Source: a virus. Taken from it: DNA of 60,277 nt. Below the pieces are notes generated by a model. That model ran no database searches, had not been told where the DNA came from, and worked only from the letters and a program-made list of their open reading frames with translations. The stretch's first letter is position 1. The number at the start of each line of letters is the position of its first letter. The position numbers and the translations under genes were made by a program. This document shows positions 51,001-58,687 of the stretch, piece after piece. Location of the stretch: positions 1-60,277 of the IMG/VR virus record IMGVR_UViG_3300045954_000073. One strand, given 5' to 3'.

Positions 51001-52955
51001 TCGCTAACCCTAGTCCTCAGCAGCAATTTGCCGTGAAAGTACGTGACATTGACAGAGAATATGACGATGCAATTCGAGATAGAGAAAGGCGATTAGCAGA
51101 GATTAAGCAACGCATTACCAGTGCAGAACAATCTTTAGCTACCGGACAAATTACGGGTGAAAATGCGGACGCCCTAAATAAACAGTTGACCAGCGACAAA
51201 ACAGCCTTGGTCGAGGCGCAAACTGAATTGGAGAAATTGACTCAGTTAAGAAAAGCAGCCAAGGAAGAAGCTGAAAAACTTTTCAACAGAGAAGAGGGAT
51301 TGCGACGCCAAAACGCTTCAATGGCGCAACGCAAAGCCGAAATCGCCAATTTACAGGAGCAAATCAACCTGCTCAATCAATTGGGGAAAATCAACTTTTC
51401 CGATCCTAGAGTGCGCCAATTGCCTGAATTGCAAAAACTTTTGGAATTGAATCAGGCTGATTTAAATCTTCAAGAAGAACTACAACGTATCGAACAGGAG
51501 CAATATTCTCACACCATCACTCCAGAGGAGGCACAACGACGGATTGCGATCGCCACCCAGCAAAATGAGAAGTTGAAAGAGACAATAACTCTCAAGCAAA
51601 CTGAATTACAACTAGAAGAGGCAAGGCGACAAATAGAAGGACAAAATGCACTCAATCAGGCACGAATTACAAATCTGAGAAGCCGGGCCACATCCGCCAA
51701 ATATAATCCTGATGCTAACCCCATCTTGTTAGAATCTGAGGCGTCCAAACTGGAGTTAGAACAGAAATATGCAGATACTGTTCGAGATTTGGATGAAGCA
51801 TTGCGAACTGGGCGCTATGGACAAGCAACCCTAGAAATTGTCCCTAAGCTTAAACAGCAAGCTTTGATTACTGCCTTGCGTGATGCGAAAAATGCCGCTA
51901 GTCAAACGAAATTGGAATTAGAAACTAGAGAGTTTGAGAAAAACCAGCGATTTTCTCAGTCAAGACAAGATTTGCTATCAGCGAGGGCAGGCTATCTCAA
52001 GACCTATGGACTTGATGCCCAAGCTGGCAAACTGGAAAAAGAAACTGCTGTTCTTCAACAAAGAAGCAGCTACCGATCATCTATTAGGGAATTAGAGCAA
52101 TTTGCGATCGCCAACAATTTGAGTGCCACTGAAGTGCAAAAATTGAGGAGTGAACTTGACCAAATTAACCAAGTAAAACTAGACACCATTAATGCACAAT
52201 TCAGTGTGTGGACAGATGTAATTAAGGGTACTCAATCTCAGTTTCAGGGATTTTTCAAAGATTTGATCAGTGGCAGTGATGATTTAGGTAGCGCGTTTGG
52301 TAAATTGTTTGGTGGCATTGGCGATATGCTAGCTAATCTTGCGGCTCAGTGGCTGACCAATGAACTGTTCGGCTCCATCATGGGTAAAGGCGGGGGTGGC
52401 GTTGGGCAGCAATCTAGCGGTGGATTTTTAGAAGGGATATTTGGTGGCTCTTCTGGCGCTACTCCCGGATTCGGCGGTGGTTTTGGTGGTAGCCTACTGG
52501 GGGGAGTGTTCAGTCTTTTTGGTTTTGCTAGCGGTGGTATGGTTGGCGAAATCCCTAATTATGCTACTGGTGGAATGCCAGAAAACTTTGCCGACAAGGT
52601 GCAAAAAGCTTACAGTCGCGAAAAAATTATGACTGGTAGGATGCCTCATTTAATTGTGGTTTCCGAAGGAGAGCGCATTCTCAATCATAAAGAGACAGCT
52701 ATTTGGAACCAATTACAACAGTCAGGTAAACTAAATTTTGCTGATGGTGGCGTGGTGGGCACTAGCGATAATATTAGTAATAATGTTGTTGACAGTACCT
52801 CTCGTACAACTATCAACGTACCTATCACTATTCAATCTCAGGGTAATAGCGGGAAGAAAGAATTTACTCCAGAACAAGCCAAGGTGTTAGAACAGGTAGT
52901 TACTGCTGTGATTGTTAACCAGCAACGCCCTGGCGGAGTTTTGTACGGATTTTAG
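42075..52955 (+). CDS. Giant tape measure protein with several enzyme domains
   Basis: 3626 residues; tape measures set tail length and enter or cross the envelope at infection. In order: coiled N-terminus; alpha/beta-hydrolase-like domain (about 330-540; nucleophile elbow GYSAGG, Ser432); possible zinc site HEAQH (918-922); tape-measure core (about 1265-1460); hydrophobic segments (about 1480-1560); coiled coils; M23-like endopeptidase (about 2235-2390; QHSKIDFDG, His2266/Asp2270, and HLDFG at 2368 where His is usual at the third position); class A beta-lactamase/DD-peptidase-like domain (about 2430-2650; STIK 2456-2459, SDN 2513-2515, KIG 2604-2606); GH104-type lysozyme-like domain (about 2709-2870; Glu2722, GRYQM); coiled coil; Gly-rich C-terminus (FASGGMVGEIPNYATGG). 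No interruption is seen. Confidence 0.88.
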   Translation: MKLGELLIEFGGDFSQLDKDIAEAKRKASASARDIEQIFNKRLRINVDDSPLTRLNKHLDLKVRHLQQVQQNFNSNPLTIKTDESNLTKLNKALGKIESSSNVQISIKTNHKSSDLKQDFNQITDDIGDEFEKVGDRLVKAIKKSGKGGIFDAVFAIPKNIGVGFQEGIGKVFADKVASGYVRSVESKFKVSLRDLGKKNADSVIDAGGNTTNSVLNKLGMKNGADDVKSGVQAINNQFRQLVPEDVINAKLTRVEKRFGKFFDDLTKLKSADVNLNNLLGLAQEISSIPKIPIESMRNRRKSALSEIAQNIRKEARTSHSSIEVDKDAEYLTFVSGGYAGKQGKGSHDAAKKMGMLLGDKHQVIPVEDVYTDVSSPIGEQGALRWSAEALMKTLKTPLKHGINPDAVTMATQAYQAHLQDPTKPIRAAGYSAGGFVVNDFVEIMKELGVKDVSAVSMGTPHYGVLSNNKPNQYTPILGQDDGVMRLGKIGAVFTGGFAPNMQTTSVSGHELSSYLADPQSQHYFLQGLEGANYEKRSDAFNNPDTFRILDYKKNIEKALAGIEEILVNPVADQGLQQQILSANLEGIKQTKSDIDEVLQKLDKEVIADFQEYYDALLEAEAVLQDLIGQSQPKQVSKPQGTNAPSRNDVEQLMMGAQKRDLELIAPAFGIKNAGKISKQDLTQSLLDKAPLEILKQRLPFMVEPSQQVLDSISKRAALDPDALKTVTQASSINLLKRSRQATRGSELITLSSDIEREYQIVIGLLGKNLSEDSKRILQGAKLTLGKARKLAIQNAVAEVSEQYQQRQASQSNQSQGLARTSNPLNPLLKLRQDALKQMRQNYKQVFSELASLTNFQFDANKLPKLVVDETSLRNIGADAFYDIEKNQILINKEIYKALQKTPQELAKAENILEILAHEAQHVFQSNYGQLSLDDLVAGNSAVPLVDPSAASQKSRQEARQNVKQVRRDTGISFTRAKAIERLEIDAYEAEKKASQVAVKLQGAAPSRQETSDAIASTLDNISKIIQEFIQKIDSLAPQIRTNFIAITKAMNNGLQGWFVSIKEKLNLIINPLPETVADPSQGLARSSGKTRRMPNMRRAQQFAGDVARYAQVLAYNAETQADEATEASSTRLINRIVPRKIRRKLAAGSEKAEQGFNYLSENIPGFFKNPVIDKILTYTLKFNIKGWSDVVDEFYRDLNKFFAFVEKKAGNSPYLGDFLKQATGGVKNLSLTLVAGTAVFFRFFSMMKYIGYLQQLNAVAVMVATTFEGLNKQFILSARTQTQGMAALEQAMSLAKELRLSRQELVTGGAGIQAGLRPQIIDQIEITKFLQAATRTARVYGSTPQSTQQIMSGFGQITQDTTLNQQSFSQLQNSVPDALSIAARAANTTEAEFRKMLDTGSVITNEFIPLFTKQLNVEVETAGKLSSASDTMVAANQRLTNAFEELQLSFSGFLIPINKFATNTYAAAVENAVGVTSTFSAALQGLAAWGIYKFARALVMLVGHILTVAKAIPGLSMALLAAGRIAQQVLFQTIPIILKVTKELLIFQLIVDGLTILKARFSDAGGSIREFADLSIKNLRELKKSLDDVSNSTQAIGDSLPKKSSEIKGKSYLEDTFFGGIIPKEWARNIEDFDRNRRNVVDDYAQEKYGKNRQDQDLFRIKSRSEKEMEDRGKATEELVKTSSERITLVGQQLQPGSELSRVKDLNKQIDAIQGKRRAISITDPSNSKQIESLQREELKLLQERERLVKPVELIGSGLATDIKGFKEALIAYDEMAANGLITQDEYAKRNQQLTDALEKAEDAQKQFNKTMEYSLTPLQAFDKVWNKIANNLLDSKLSIEQVSNSLKTGVANQEASGDLSSAQAGYINSTSQQKLLGQQIKITDSTIKQMYGELEAQGSAEIFANLGINKETGVNQIKSLSEKAINSPREKSVLDKFAEIKGLEQELSGLERQLAEERANLQRQIVDLTKQVADYYQNIQRQAEQQSIEFQKLKNQINTTNAQNKLRAALTNGYDNIVTQFVDGIIDSIGQFNQISDRALDAQSQLLQNRNQIQDASRQAIELRRQLPNLPTIPVELDFSSVNDNTNIQELNDEISDATSSTKELEDAIAYLERCFNQNIDAVTYLNNNINQLAPNIETGAESTQKLSQGFDDVSSSVDGILGKIQGVASTTAEWLSNLGNAPALMQQIANGIGGLFGQSPQQVQDATNQVLNNPIQAAQNFLGVDKFKFLSPIAGTTVEDLLRYKPSQGQGFYGVRDGGKRQHSKIDFDGRAKAGQNAEILASLSGTATAKAWTSNSGGIFVDTVLPSGQKITLEYGHLSLKSIAQTFGGQQNIGTRNSPGKVIQVQAGQKLGNVIHDSLSSGAHLDFGVRINGKYVEPQKFMQDFIAGKYGSVMRQSAGMRQSAGAIAPNNKLNAKSIAENRGLQSLLIQDLQSGQILSESNSSKSPKSPASTIKLIVGDLVADAVEQGKLELQSQLTLKPGEIAEYSNLKSGQKLTVAELVNLMLAESDNTATNALINSLGGLRKTTQLAINKGYKNTRINNLLSIPGGGTGVSNVSTAQDTTMAARNILLSNSEAGKVAASALRSTRNFKYQGEAGGKIGNNSQVLGNVGVVDIQGKEYLVTAYANINGNNENNRSIIKNATNDVVSSLSTSELPALRNQTRGGERGVINNKTISRGANQLSPAEYAKLTPLGRELYELRNNPYILAVSDAVARAEGSDFRANSKNFGYGMMIGGENTADFRGHPFVEGGRRPRHNSTASGRYQMMNFNYSKSAVQRQFGKGARTDLEAIINYNGADNPGTFSPGLQDLYFIQSLKSRGVLDQILSGKIDASVWNKLAPHYASIQSGSRRSAYGGQGTPEGQHSSLNKFVGQRLQVRQNPAMQAALNGRSISPAQMNATVNQGLALAQSGYEQQQGLIQEQAAADSERQKQEFLRNQQRNLRQFQRAGRDLEDQRRGERRQTEDLATKAIANPSPQQQFAVKVRDIDREYDDAIRDRERRLAEIKQRITSAEQSLATGQITGENADALNKQLTSDKTALVEAQTELEKLTQLRKAAKEEAEKLFNREEGLRRQNASMAQRKAEIANLQEQINLLNQLGKINFSDPRVRQLPELQKLLELNQADLNLQEELQRIEQEQYSHTITPEEAQRRIAIATQQNEKLKETITLKQTELQLEEARRQIEGQNALNQARITNLRSRATSAKYNPDANPILLESEASKLELEQKYADTVRDLDEALRTGRYGQATLEIVPKLKQQALITALRDAKNAASQTKLELETREFEKNQRFSQSRQDLLSARAGYLKTYGLDAQAGKLEKETAVLQQRSSYRSSIRELEQFAIANNLSATEVQKLRSELDQINQVKLDTINAQFSVWTDVIKGTQSQFQGFFKDLISGSDDLGSAFGKLFGGIGDMLANLAAQWLTNELFGSIMGKGGGGVGQQSSGGFLEGIFGGSSGATPGFGGGFGGSLLGGVFSLFGFASGGMVGEIPNYATGGMPENFADKVQKAYSREKIMTGRMPHLIVVSEGERILNHKETAIWNQLQQSGKLNFADGGVVGTSDNISNNVVDSTSRTTINVPITIQSQGNSGKKEFTPEQAKVLEQVVTAVIVNQQRPGGVLYGF

Positions 52956-52965
52956 AAGACATCTC

Positions 52966-52981
52966 ATGATGAATTCATCAT
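52966..52981. repeat. Dispersed GAATTC-centred palindrome, copy after the tape measure
   Basis: ATGATGAA/TTCATCAT palindrome with unpaired ends, 10 bp after the tape measure stop and beside the inverted M gene. Confidence 0.8.
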
Positions 52982-53009
52982 CAGCAAAACAGCAATAGTC
53001 CGAGAGACA

Positions 53010-53354
53010 CTAAAATTCATGCAACAATTCCATAGTGCAAGAAATTTCCCATAGATCGTCTGACAGCAAATTAGTTACAGGATCTGCAACCAACCATCTT
53101 TTGCTCTGGATTTCCCCTGGCGCAATCCAATCAATCCCTACGACTCCTGCCGCATCATCAATAATTGCTTGCAACGCTTTTTTTTTGATTTCTGTTAAAT
53201 CAGTAAAAGTCACGCTCCAACTTTGCTTCACAGCATTAATGCCGGTCTTGGATCTTTGCTGATACCCATCGCCAAAACTTACCACATTACGCCTGTAATT
53301 AGTTCTCAGAGAGGGATTGATTTTGACTTTATAATCTGATGATATGGTTGGCAT
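53010..53354 (-). CDS. M: Minor tail protein M (lambda gpM-like), inverted
   Basis: 114 residues. YRRNVVSFGDGYQQRSKTG, SWSVTFTDLTEIKKKAL, VVGIDWIAPGE, SKRWLVADPV and LWEISCTMELL fit the gpM group, which joins the tail tip around the tape measure end. It is intact and on the minus strand, between the plus-strand tape measure and L genes. The broken copy at 3750-4094 lies on the plus strand, next to its own L copy. No promoter for the minus strand was identified. Confidence 0.8.
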   Translation of the reverse strand: MPTISSDYKVKINPSLRTNYRRNVVSFGDGYQQRSKTGINAVKQSWSVTFTDLTEIKKKALQAIIDDAAGVVGIDWIAPGEIQSKRWLVADPVTNLLSDDLWEISCTMELLHEF

Positions 53355-53375
53355 ATTTACTAGAGAAATATTTTT

Positions 53376-54053
53376 ATGACCGCGCCTAATTCTGAGCTAT
53401 TAACTCTAACGCCAGATGCAATAGTCAGTCTTTATATTTTAGATTTGACGCCATTGGGTACAAATCAATTGTATAAATTTTGCAACTGGAAACAAAGCGA
53501 TGGCGCAGATATTATTTTTCAGGGGCAAACCTATATTTCCTTGCCTTTTGAAGCGAGTGGATTTGAACTAAGCACGCGAGGACAGCCAGCACAGCCTAGC
53601 ATTACACTGAGTAATATATTCGGGGTTTTTACTGCTTTCTCCTTGCAATTCAACGATTTGGTGGGTGCTACCTTAATCAGAAAACGTACGCTAGCCAAAT
53701 ATCTAGATAACTCCCCGACAGCAGATCCAAACATGGAATTTAGTGATGATCGCTATCGAGTGTGGCGCAAATCGCAAGAAAGTGAATTGAGAATCAGCTA
53801 TGAATTAAGGCGATTTTCCGATTTAGGATTTCGCAGCAAAATCCCAGCAAGAATTATTATTAAAAATTCTTGCTTCTGGCAATACCGTAGCTCTGAATGT
53901 GGTTACGCTGGTGGGGTGATCGCGGATGAGAATGACAACCTTACAAATGACCTAAGTAAGGATGCTTGTGGGAAAAGATTATCCAGTTGTAAACTTAGAT
54001 TTGGGCAATATGGAGAGTTGCCTTTTGGTGGCTATCCTGGGGTAGATAGTTAA
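53376..54053 (+). CDS. L: Minor tail protein L (lambda gpL-like, Fe-S type cysteines)
   Basis: 225 residues. ELLTLTPDAIVSLYILDLTP, YISLPFEASGFELSTRGQ and LTFSNIF-like segments precede the Cys-rich C-terminus. The four conserved cysteines (SCFWQYRSSECGYAG and DACGKRLSSCKLRFGQYGE) match those that hold the [4Fe-4S] cluster in lambda gpL. Part of the tail tip; it starts 21 bp after the inverted M start and overlaps closely with the I gene. A deleted copy is at 4106-4335. Confidence 0.83.
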   Translation: MTAPNSELLTLTPDAIVSLYILDLTPLGTNQLYKFCNWKQSDGADIIFQGQTYISLPFEASGFELSTRGQPAQPSITLSNIFGVFTAFSLQFNDLVGATLIRKRTLAKYLDNSPTADPNMEFSDDRYRVWRKSQESELRISYELRRFSDLGFRSKIPARIIIKNSCFWQYRSSECGYAGGVIADENDNLTNDLSKDACGKRLSSCKLRFGQYGELPFGGYPGVDS

Positions 54054-54063
54054 ATTTGTGATA

Positions 54064-54648
54064 ATGATGAAAATAGTCAAATTATTAGGTGAGTTAGGTA
54101 GAAAATTCGGAAGAGAATGGCGACTCAATATTCATACTCCCGCTGAAGCCATTAAGGCGATCGCTGTTAATTGCCCTGGATTTATTGAGTATCTATACGC
54201 CAGCGAGGAGAGAGGATTGTATTGGCGAGTAGTGATTGACGAGCCACAGGGCATTGACCAATCACAATTCGGTTTCCCCATTACCCAAAAACTGGTGATT
54301 GCGCCTATTATTACTGGTTCTGGTGGTTTTGGAAGAATTCTTTTAGGCGGTGCCTTGATCGCAGCCTCGGTATTTATGCCTGCATCAGTTTCAATAATTG
54401 GGATAGGCATCACCTCTACCACAGTTGGCTTATTAGGGGCAGCTTTACTGTTTCAGGGAATAAGCTCGTTGCTTGCTCCCCAAAACAAAACACCTAAAAA
54501 TAATAAAAATGAGTCTTATTTATTTGATAGATCAGCAGGATCTGGAAGACAGGGTTCGCCTGTTCCAATCGGATACGGCGAAAGGCTAATTACTGACCCT
54601 GTAATTATTAGTCAAGGTATCACCACAGAAGAAATCCCCGCAAATTAA
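54064..54648 (+). CDS. I: Tail assembly protein I (lambda gpI-like)
   Basis: About 194 residues from the ATG at 54064 (an adjacent ATG at 54067 and a GTG at 54058 are possible). The N-terminal ubiquitin-like part (WRLNIHTPAEAIKAIAVNC), the central hydrophobic glycine-rich segments (GFGRILLGGALIAASVFMPA) and the end YGERLITDPVIISQGI match gpI, a factor required for tip assembly. K, its usual upstream neighbour, is missing here. Confidence 0.78.
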   Translation: MMKIVKLLGELGRKFGREWRLNIHTPAEAIKAIAVNCPGFIEYLYASEERGLYWRVVIDEPQGIDQSQFGFPITQKLVIAPIITGSGGFGRILLGGALIAASVFMPASVSIIGIGITSTTVGLLGAALLFQGISSLLAPQNKTPKNNKNESYLFDRSAGSGRQGSPVPIGYGERLITDPVIISQGITTEEIPAN

Positions 54649-54650
54649 TA

Positions 54651-57600
54651 ATGACTAATAAACAAAGAATAATAGTACGTGGATCTGGGGGCGGCGGGGG
54701 CGGTTCTAGTGGCAACACCCCAAGGGAAGCACCCAATAACTTAAGATCGCGGGCAGATGCGGTCATTTTGCTTTTGTTGGGTGAAGGTGAAATAGAGGGT
54801 TTTTCCACAGCAGATCCCTTGCAAAGTATTTATTTAGATGCCACTCCCATAAAAAATAGCGATGGCAGCCTAAATTTCCAGAATGTAGCCATTGATTATC
54901 GCACAGGTACTCAATGGCAGGGTTATATCTCCGGCATTTCTAGTGCCGTTCGTAACGAGATAGCTGTAGGCACTCAAATCAAACAAGTTAATGGGCCCAC
55001 CACTCGTACCATCGTCAATCCAGATGCTAATGCCGTGATTGTGCGAGTCATGATTCCTACGCTTTTAGATCAAGACGACAAAGGCAATATCAACGAGTCG
55101 TCGGTCAGTTTCCGCATTGATTTATCGACTCAGGGGGGGAATTTTGAGCCTATCTACAATGAAACTATTAGCGGCAAAACTTCTGGGAACTACGAGCGAC
55201 AATATAGAATTAATTTAAGTACAAGTGGCCCTTGGGATATTCGCATCACTAGGCTTACGCCAGATAGTGATCGCACCACACTCCAAAATTCTCTATTTTG
55301 GCAGTCGCTAACTGAGGTGATTGATTTGAAATTGCGCTATCCCAATAGCGCATTACTTGGCGTTAGGGTAAGCGCCGAGCAATTTAATAGTATCCCGAAA
55401 GTCTCAGTCAAACTGAAACAGATAAGAATTCTTGTGCCTCACAATTACAATCCACTGAGCAGACAATATTCAGGGATTTTTGACGGCACTTTGATTAGGC
55501 AATACAGCAATAATCCAGCATGGATTTTTTACGATTTAATCACTAATTCTCGCTATGGTTGCGGTAAATATATTGATGAATCGCTAGTGGACAAATTTGA
55601 TTTATACGCTATTGGGCAATATTGCGATGAACTTGTTCCCGATGGAAAGGGCGGGATAGAACCGCGTTTTACTTGCAATGTTTACATCCAAAATCAAGAT
55701 GACGCTTTTAGGATTTTAGAATCCCTTTCTGCTTGTTTTCGAGGCATGATATATGAGCGCAATGCAACTATCACAGCTGTGCAAGACAAGCCATCAAATC
55801 CGAACAGAATATACACTCGCGCTAATGTAGTTTGCGAGTACGATGATGATGGACGATTAACGGCTCCACCATTTGTATACAGTGGCAGTAGCTTAGATAC
55901 TCGCGCAACTGTGGCCCTAGTTAGTTGGAGCGATCCAGCTAATAATTACGAGACTGCTGTAGAGACAGTAGAGGACAAAGAAGGACTAGCAAAATTTGGT
56001 TACAATTCAATAGAGTTAGCGGCTTTTGGATGCACTTCTAGAGGACAAGCTTACAGGCTAGGCAAATGGACTTTGCTAAGTCAACGCTATCTAACTCAAA
56101 CAATTACTTTTAAAGTGGGTGCTGAAGGGTTGCTCGTCAATCCCGGAGAAGTTTTTAAAGTGATGGATTCTCTAAAAAGCGTTTCTCGTCGCGGGGGCAG
56201 AATTAAAGCTGCGGGCATCAATTTTATAGAACTAGATGACGCAGTAATAATTGAGCCTGGAAAAAGTTACAATCTTTCAACAGTTAAAAGTAACGGGATT
56301 ATTGAAACTAAAATTGTTTTAAATTCTAGCGGAATACATACAATTTTGTATGTTAATAATTGGTCGGAGACACCACGACATATTTGGATTTTAGAATCCA
56401 GTGATTTACAGGCTCAACTCTTCAGGTGTACCGCAGTTTCAGAAATTGGCGAACATTTATATGAAATTGTGGGAGTTGAGTATAATCCTAGCATTTATGA
56501 TTTAGTAGAGAAATCAGGATTCTTGCTTGAAGAACCAGATGTTAGCGGTTTCCCAGATTTACTGATACCGCCTAGTTCGCCATCTGCACTAAAAATTCAA
56601 GAATCCTTGTATCAAACCATTGGAAGCGGAGGGGTGAAAACCAAAGCCAGTATTACCTGGCAGGCATCAACTTCAATACTTATCAAAGAATATCAACTAG
56701 AATATCGCAGAGATGGACAATCTCAATACACAGTGATTGGCGGACTTCAAGATTTATCAACTACACTATACGATGTAGCACCAGGAATATATTTTTTTAG
56801 AGTAAAAGCTATTAATAATTATGGGACATCTAGCAGTTACACGCAACAAGTCCAAGAAATTTATGGACTATCTTACCCACCGTCTGATGTCCAAAATTTT
56901 TATGTAAATATTACAGATTCATATGCTAATTTCACATGGAATGAATCTCCTGATTTAGATGTTCGAGTAGGAGGTAAATTTAGAGTTAAATATACTAGCA
57001 AAAAACAAAACACTTCTTGGGCTGACGGCATAGAAATTGCCGCAGTTGCTGGGTACTCAAATTACCTCAGATTTCCAGCACTTGAAGGAACATTTCTAAT
57101 TAAAGCTGTGGACTCCGAAGGGAACCAAAGTAGGAATGTGGCGCAAGTCGTACTAGACAACATTTCACGAACTATAAACTACAACGCAGTAGAAACATCT
57201 ATTCAGCATCCTAATTTTAATGGGATAAAAACAAATACTATTGTTGTAGACAATCAACTCAAGCTAGCCTCTATTGATTATTTTGATTTTCAGACCGGAC
57301 TATTTGACGATATGCCGGGATTATTTGATGATGTTGCCGGATACTTTGATTCAACCGAAGGCGATTTTGATTTTCAGCCTGGAATGTTTGACGATCTGGG
57401 TATTTTATACGCAATATACCCATCAGGATACTATGATTTTGATGCGCCAATAGACTTAGGAGATATTTTTGACTCTCGTTGCACTGCCAATTTCTCTGGA
57501 AGGGCAATTGATGAATCAAGATTTTTTGATAGAGTAGGAGGGCTTTTTGACAATTATTTGGGTTTTTTTGATGGAGAAGATATTGATAATGCTTCCGCCA

Positions 57601-57998
57601 TTCTTCAAATATCAGTTTCACAAGATGGAATAAATTATAATGAATATCAAAATTTTGTCACAGGAAATTACAAAGGCAGAGCTTTTAAATTCAGGGTATT
57701 TTTGCAAAGCAGTGAAGTTAAAAATAACTTTGCAATTAGCGAATTATCTGTTACTGTCGATATGCCAGATACAATTTTGTCCGGCAATACACAAACATCC
57801 AATTTAATTGATACGATAGTAAGCTTTAGTAAAAAATTCAGAGAAGTACCAGAAATAGGACTGACACTTCAAGATGGACTATCCGGTGATTATATTAAAC
57901 TAGAGTCTAAAACCACATCAGGTTTTGTGATTAATGCTAGAAACAATTTAAATAATAGAATTATAAGAACAATATCTTGGATAGCTAAAGGTTATTAA
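54651..57998 (+). CDS. J: Central tail hub / host-specificity protein (lambda gpJ-like)
   Basis: 1115 residues, close to lambda J (1132). The N-terminal hub part (AVILLLLGEGEIEGFSTADP, NGPTTRTIVNPDANAVIVRV, FTCNVYIQNQDDAFRILESL) is followed by FN3-like modules (about 640-800) and an unusual stretch of six tandem 7-residue repeats (YFDFQTG, LFDDMPG, LFDDVAG ...; residues 877-918), with related copies further on. The J protein makes the tail tip and in many phages the receptor contact. Its start follows the I stop by 2 nt. Confidence 0.8.
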   Translation: MTNKQRIIVRGSGGGGGGSSGNTPREAPNNLRSRADAVILLLLGEGEIEGFSTADPLQSIYLDATPIKNSDGSLNFQNVAIDYRTGTQWQGYISGISSAVRNEIAVGTQIKQVNGPTTRTIVNPDANAVIVRVMIPTLLDQDDKGNINESSVSFRIDLSTQGGNFEPIYNETISGKTSGNYERQYRINLSTSGPWDIRITRLTPDSDRTTLQNSLFWQSLTEVIDLKLRYPNSALLGVRVSAEQFNSIPKVSVKLKQIRILVPHNYNPLSRQYSGIFDGTLIRQYSNNPAWIFYDLITNSRYGCGKYIDESLVDKFDLYAIGQYCDELVPDGKGGIEPRFTCNVYIQNQDDAFRILESLSACFRGMIYERNATITAVQDKPSNPNRIYTRANVVCEYDDDGRLTAPPFVYSGSSLDTRATVALVSWSDPANNYETAVETVEDKEGLAKFGYNSIELAAFGCTSRGQAYRLGKWTLLSQRYLTQTITFKVGAEGLLVNPGEVFKVMDSLKSVSRRGGRIKAAGINFIELDDAVIIEPGKSYNLSTVKSNGIIETKIVLNSSGIHTILYVNNWSETPRHIWILESSDLQAQLFRCTAVSEIGEHLYEIVGVEYNPSIYDLVEKSGFLLEEPDVSGFPDLLIPPSSPSALKIQESLYQTIGSGGVKTKASITWQASTSILIKEYQLEYRRDGQSQYTVIGGLQDLSTTLYDVAPGIYFFRVKAINNYGTSSSYTQQVQEIYGLSYPPSDVQNFYVNITDSYANFTWNESPDLDVRVGGKFRVKYTSKKQNTSWADGIEIAAVAGYSNYLRFPALEGTFLIKAVDSEGNQSRNVAQVVLDNISRTINYNAVETSIQHPNFNGIKTNTIVVDNQLKLASIDYFDFQTGLFDDMPGLFDDVAGYFDSTEGDFDFQPGMFDDLGILYAIYPSGYYDFDAPIDLGDIFDSRCTANFSGRAIDESRFFDRVGGLFDNYLGFFDGEDIDNASAILQISVSQDGINYNEYQNFVTGNYKGRAFKFRVFLQSSEVKNNFAISELSVTVDMPDTILSGNTQTSNLIDTIVSFSKKFREVPEIGLTLQDGLSGDYIKLESKTTSGFVINARNNLNNRIIRTISWIAKGY

Positions 57999-57999
57999 T

Positions 58000-58653
58000 A
58001 TGCCACAACATGATTTCAATGTAGCTAATCAAAACTTCCCTTCCTTCAGGGAAGATTTAAATAAAGCCTTAGAAGCAATGGCGACTCAAAGCTCAGGAAA
58101 CAATGAGCCACTTGTGACCTACCCATATCAAATTTGGGTGGATACCCAAAATGGATTGATCAAAATGCGTAACGCCGCCAACAATGCTTGGCTGACGACT
58201 GGAAGAACCAATCAACCATTTTGGGGATTAAAAGCTAGTGACGTTGGCGCAACTTTTGTTGCTCCTTATTTTTATGAATTAGGCACTAGCATCCCGCTAA
58301 TTCGGGATACTTCAGGAAGCTGGACAGACCTGATCAATCAAAACATTACGATTAACAGTGGATGTAGATTTGTGTCTACTCTGACGGATGCCGTTTTCCA
58401 GGTTCCGTCAGGCTCTTCAAACAATACTTTTTTCAACCTGCAATCGCTAATTGGAAATTCTGTAAGGAATAGCTACCAAGGTGCGTCTGGCTTTGGTAGC
58501 TATAATGATTTTTGCAGCGCGTTTGTGCTTAATTATGCAGATGTTTTAAGCACAGGAACGCTTAACATCAAGATTCGTGCCAATTATGGCGCGAGTGCCG
58601 CTCAGGTAGTAAATTGCGTGACTGCGAGAGTTTTGGCCTTGGCAGTTTATTGA
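58000..58653 (+). CDS. Tail fibre/receptor-binding-like protein
   Basis: 217 residues starting 1 nt after the J stop. The N-terminal NFPSFREDLNKALEAMATQS and YPYQIWVDTQNGLIKMRNA segment is the pattern seen at the attachment end of many phage fibre proteins. The C-terminal part is a compact beta domain (SGCRFVSTLTDAVFQVPSG). It is probably displayed at the tail tip next to J. Confidence 0.6.
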   Translation: MPQHDFNVANQNFPSFREDLNKALEAMATQSSGNNEPLVTYPYQIWVDTQNGLIKMRNAANNAWLTTGRTNQPFWGLKASDVGATFVAPYFYELGTSIPLIRDTSGSWTDLINQNITINSGCRFVSTLTDAVFQVPSGSSNNTFFNLQSLIGNSVRNSYQGASGFGSYNDFCSAFVLNYADVLSTGTLNIKIRANYGASAAQVVNCVTARVLALAVY

Positions 58654-58687
58654 ATTGGTGGAAAAATTTGTAGGTTGCTTTGCTATT

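Noticed and set aside
57271-57621. A minus-strand frame of 116 codons within the J-like gene.
   Set aside because: It is the antisense of the FD-rich repeats, and its Gln/His-rich composition is a by-product.
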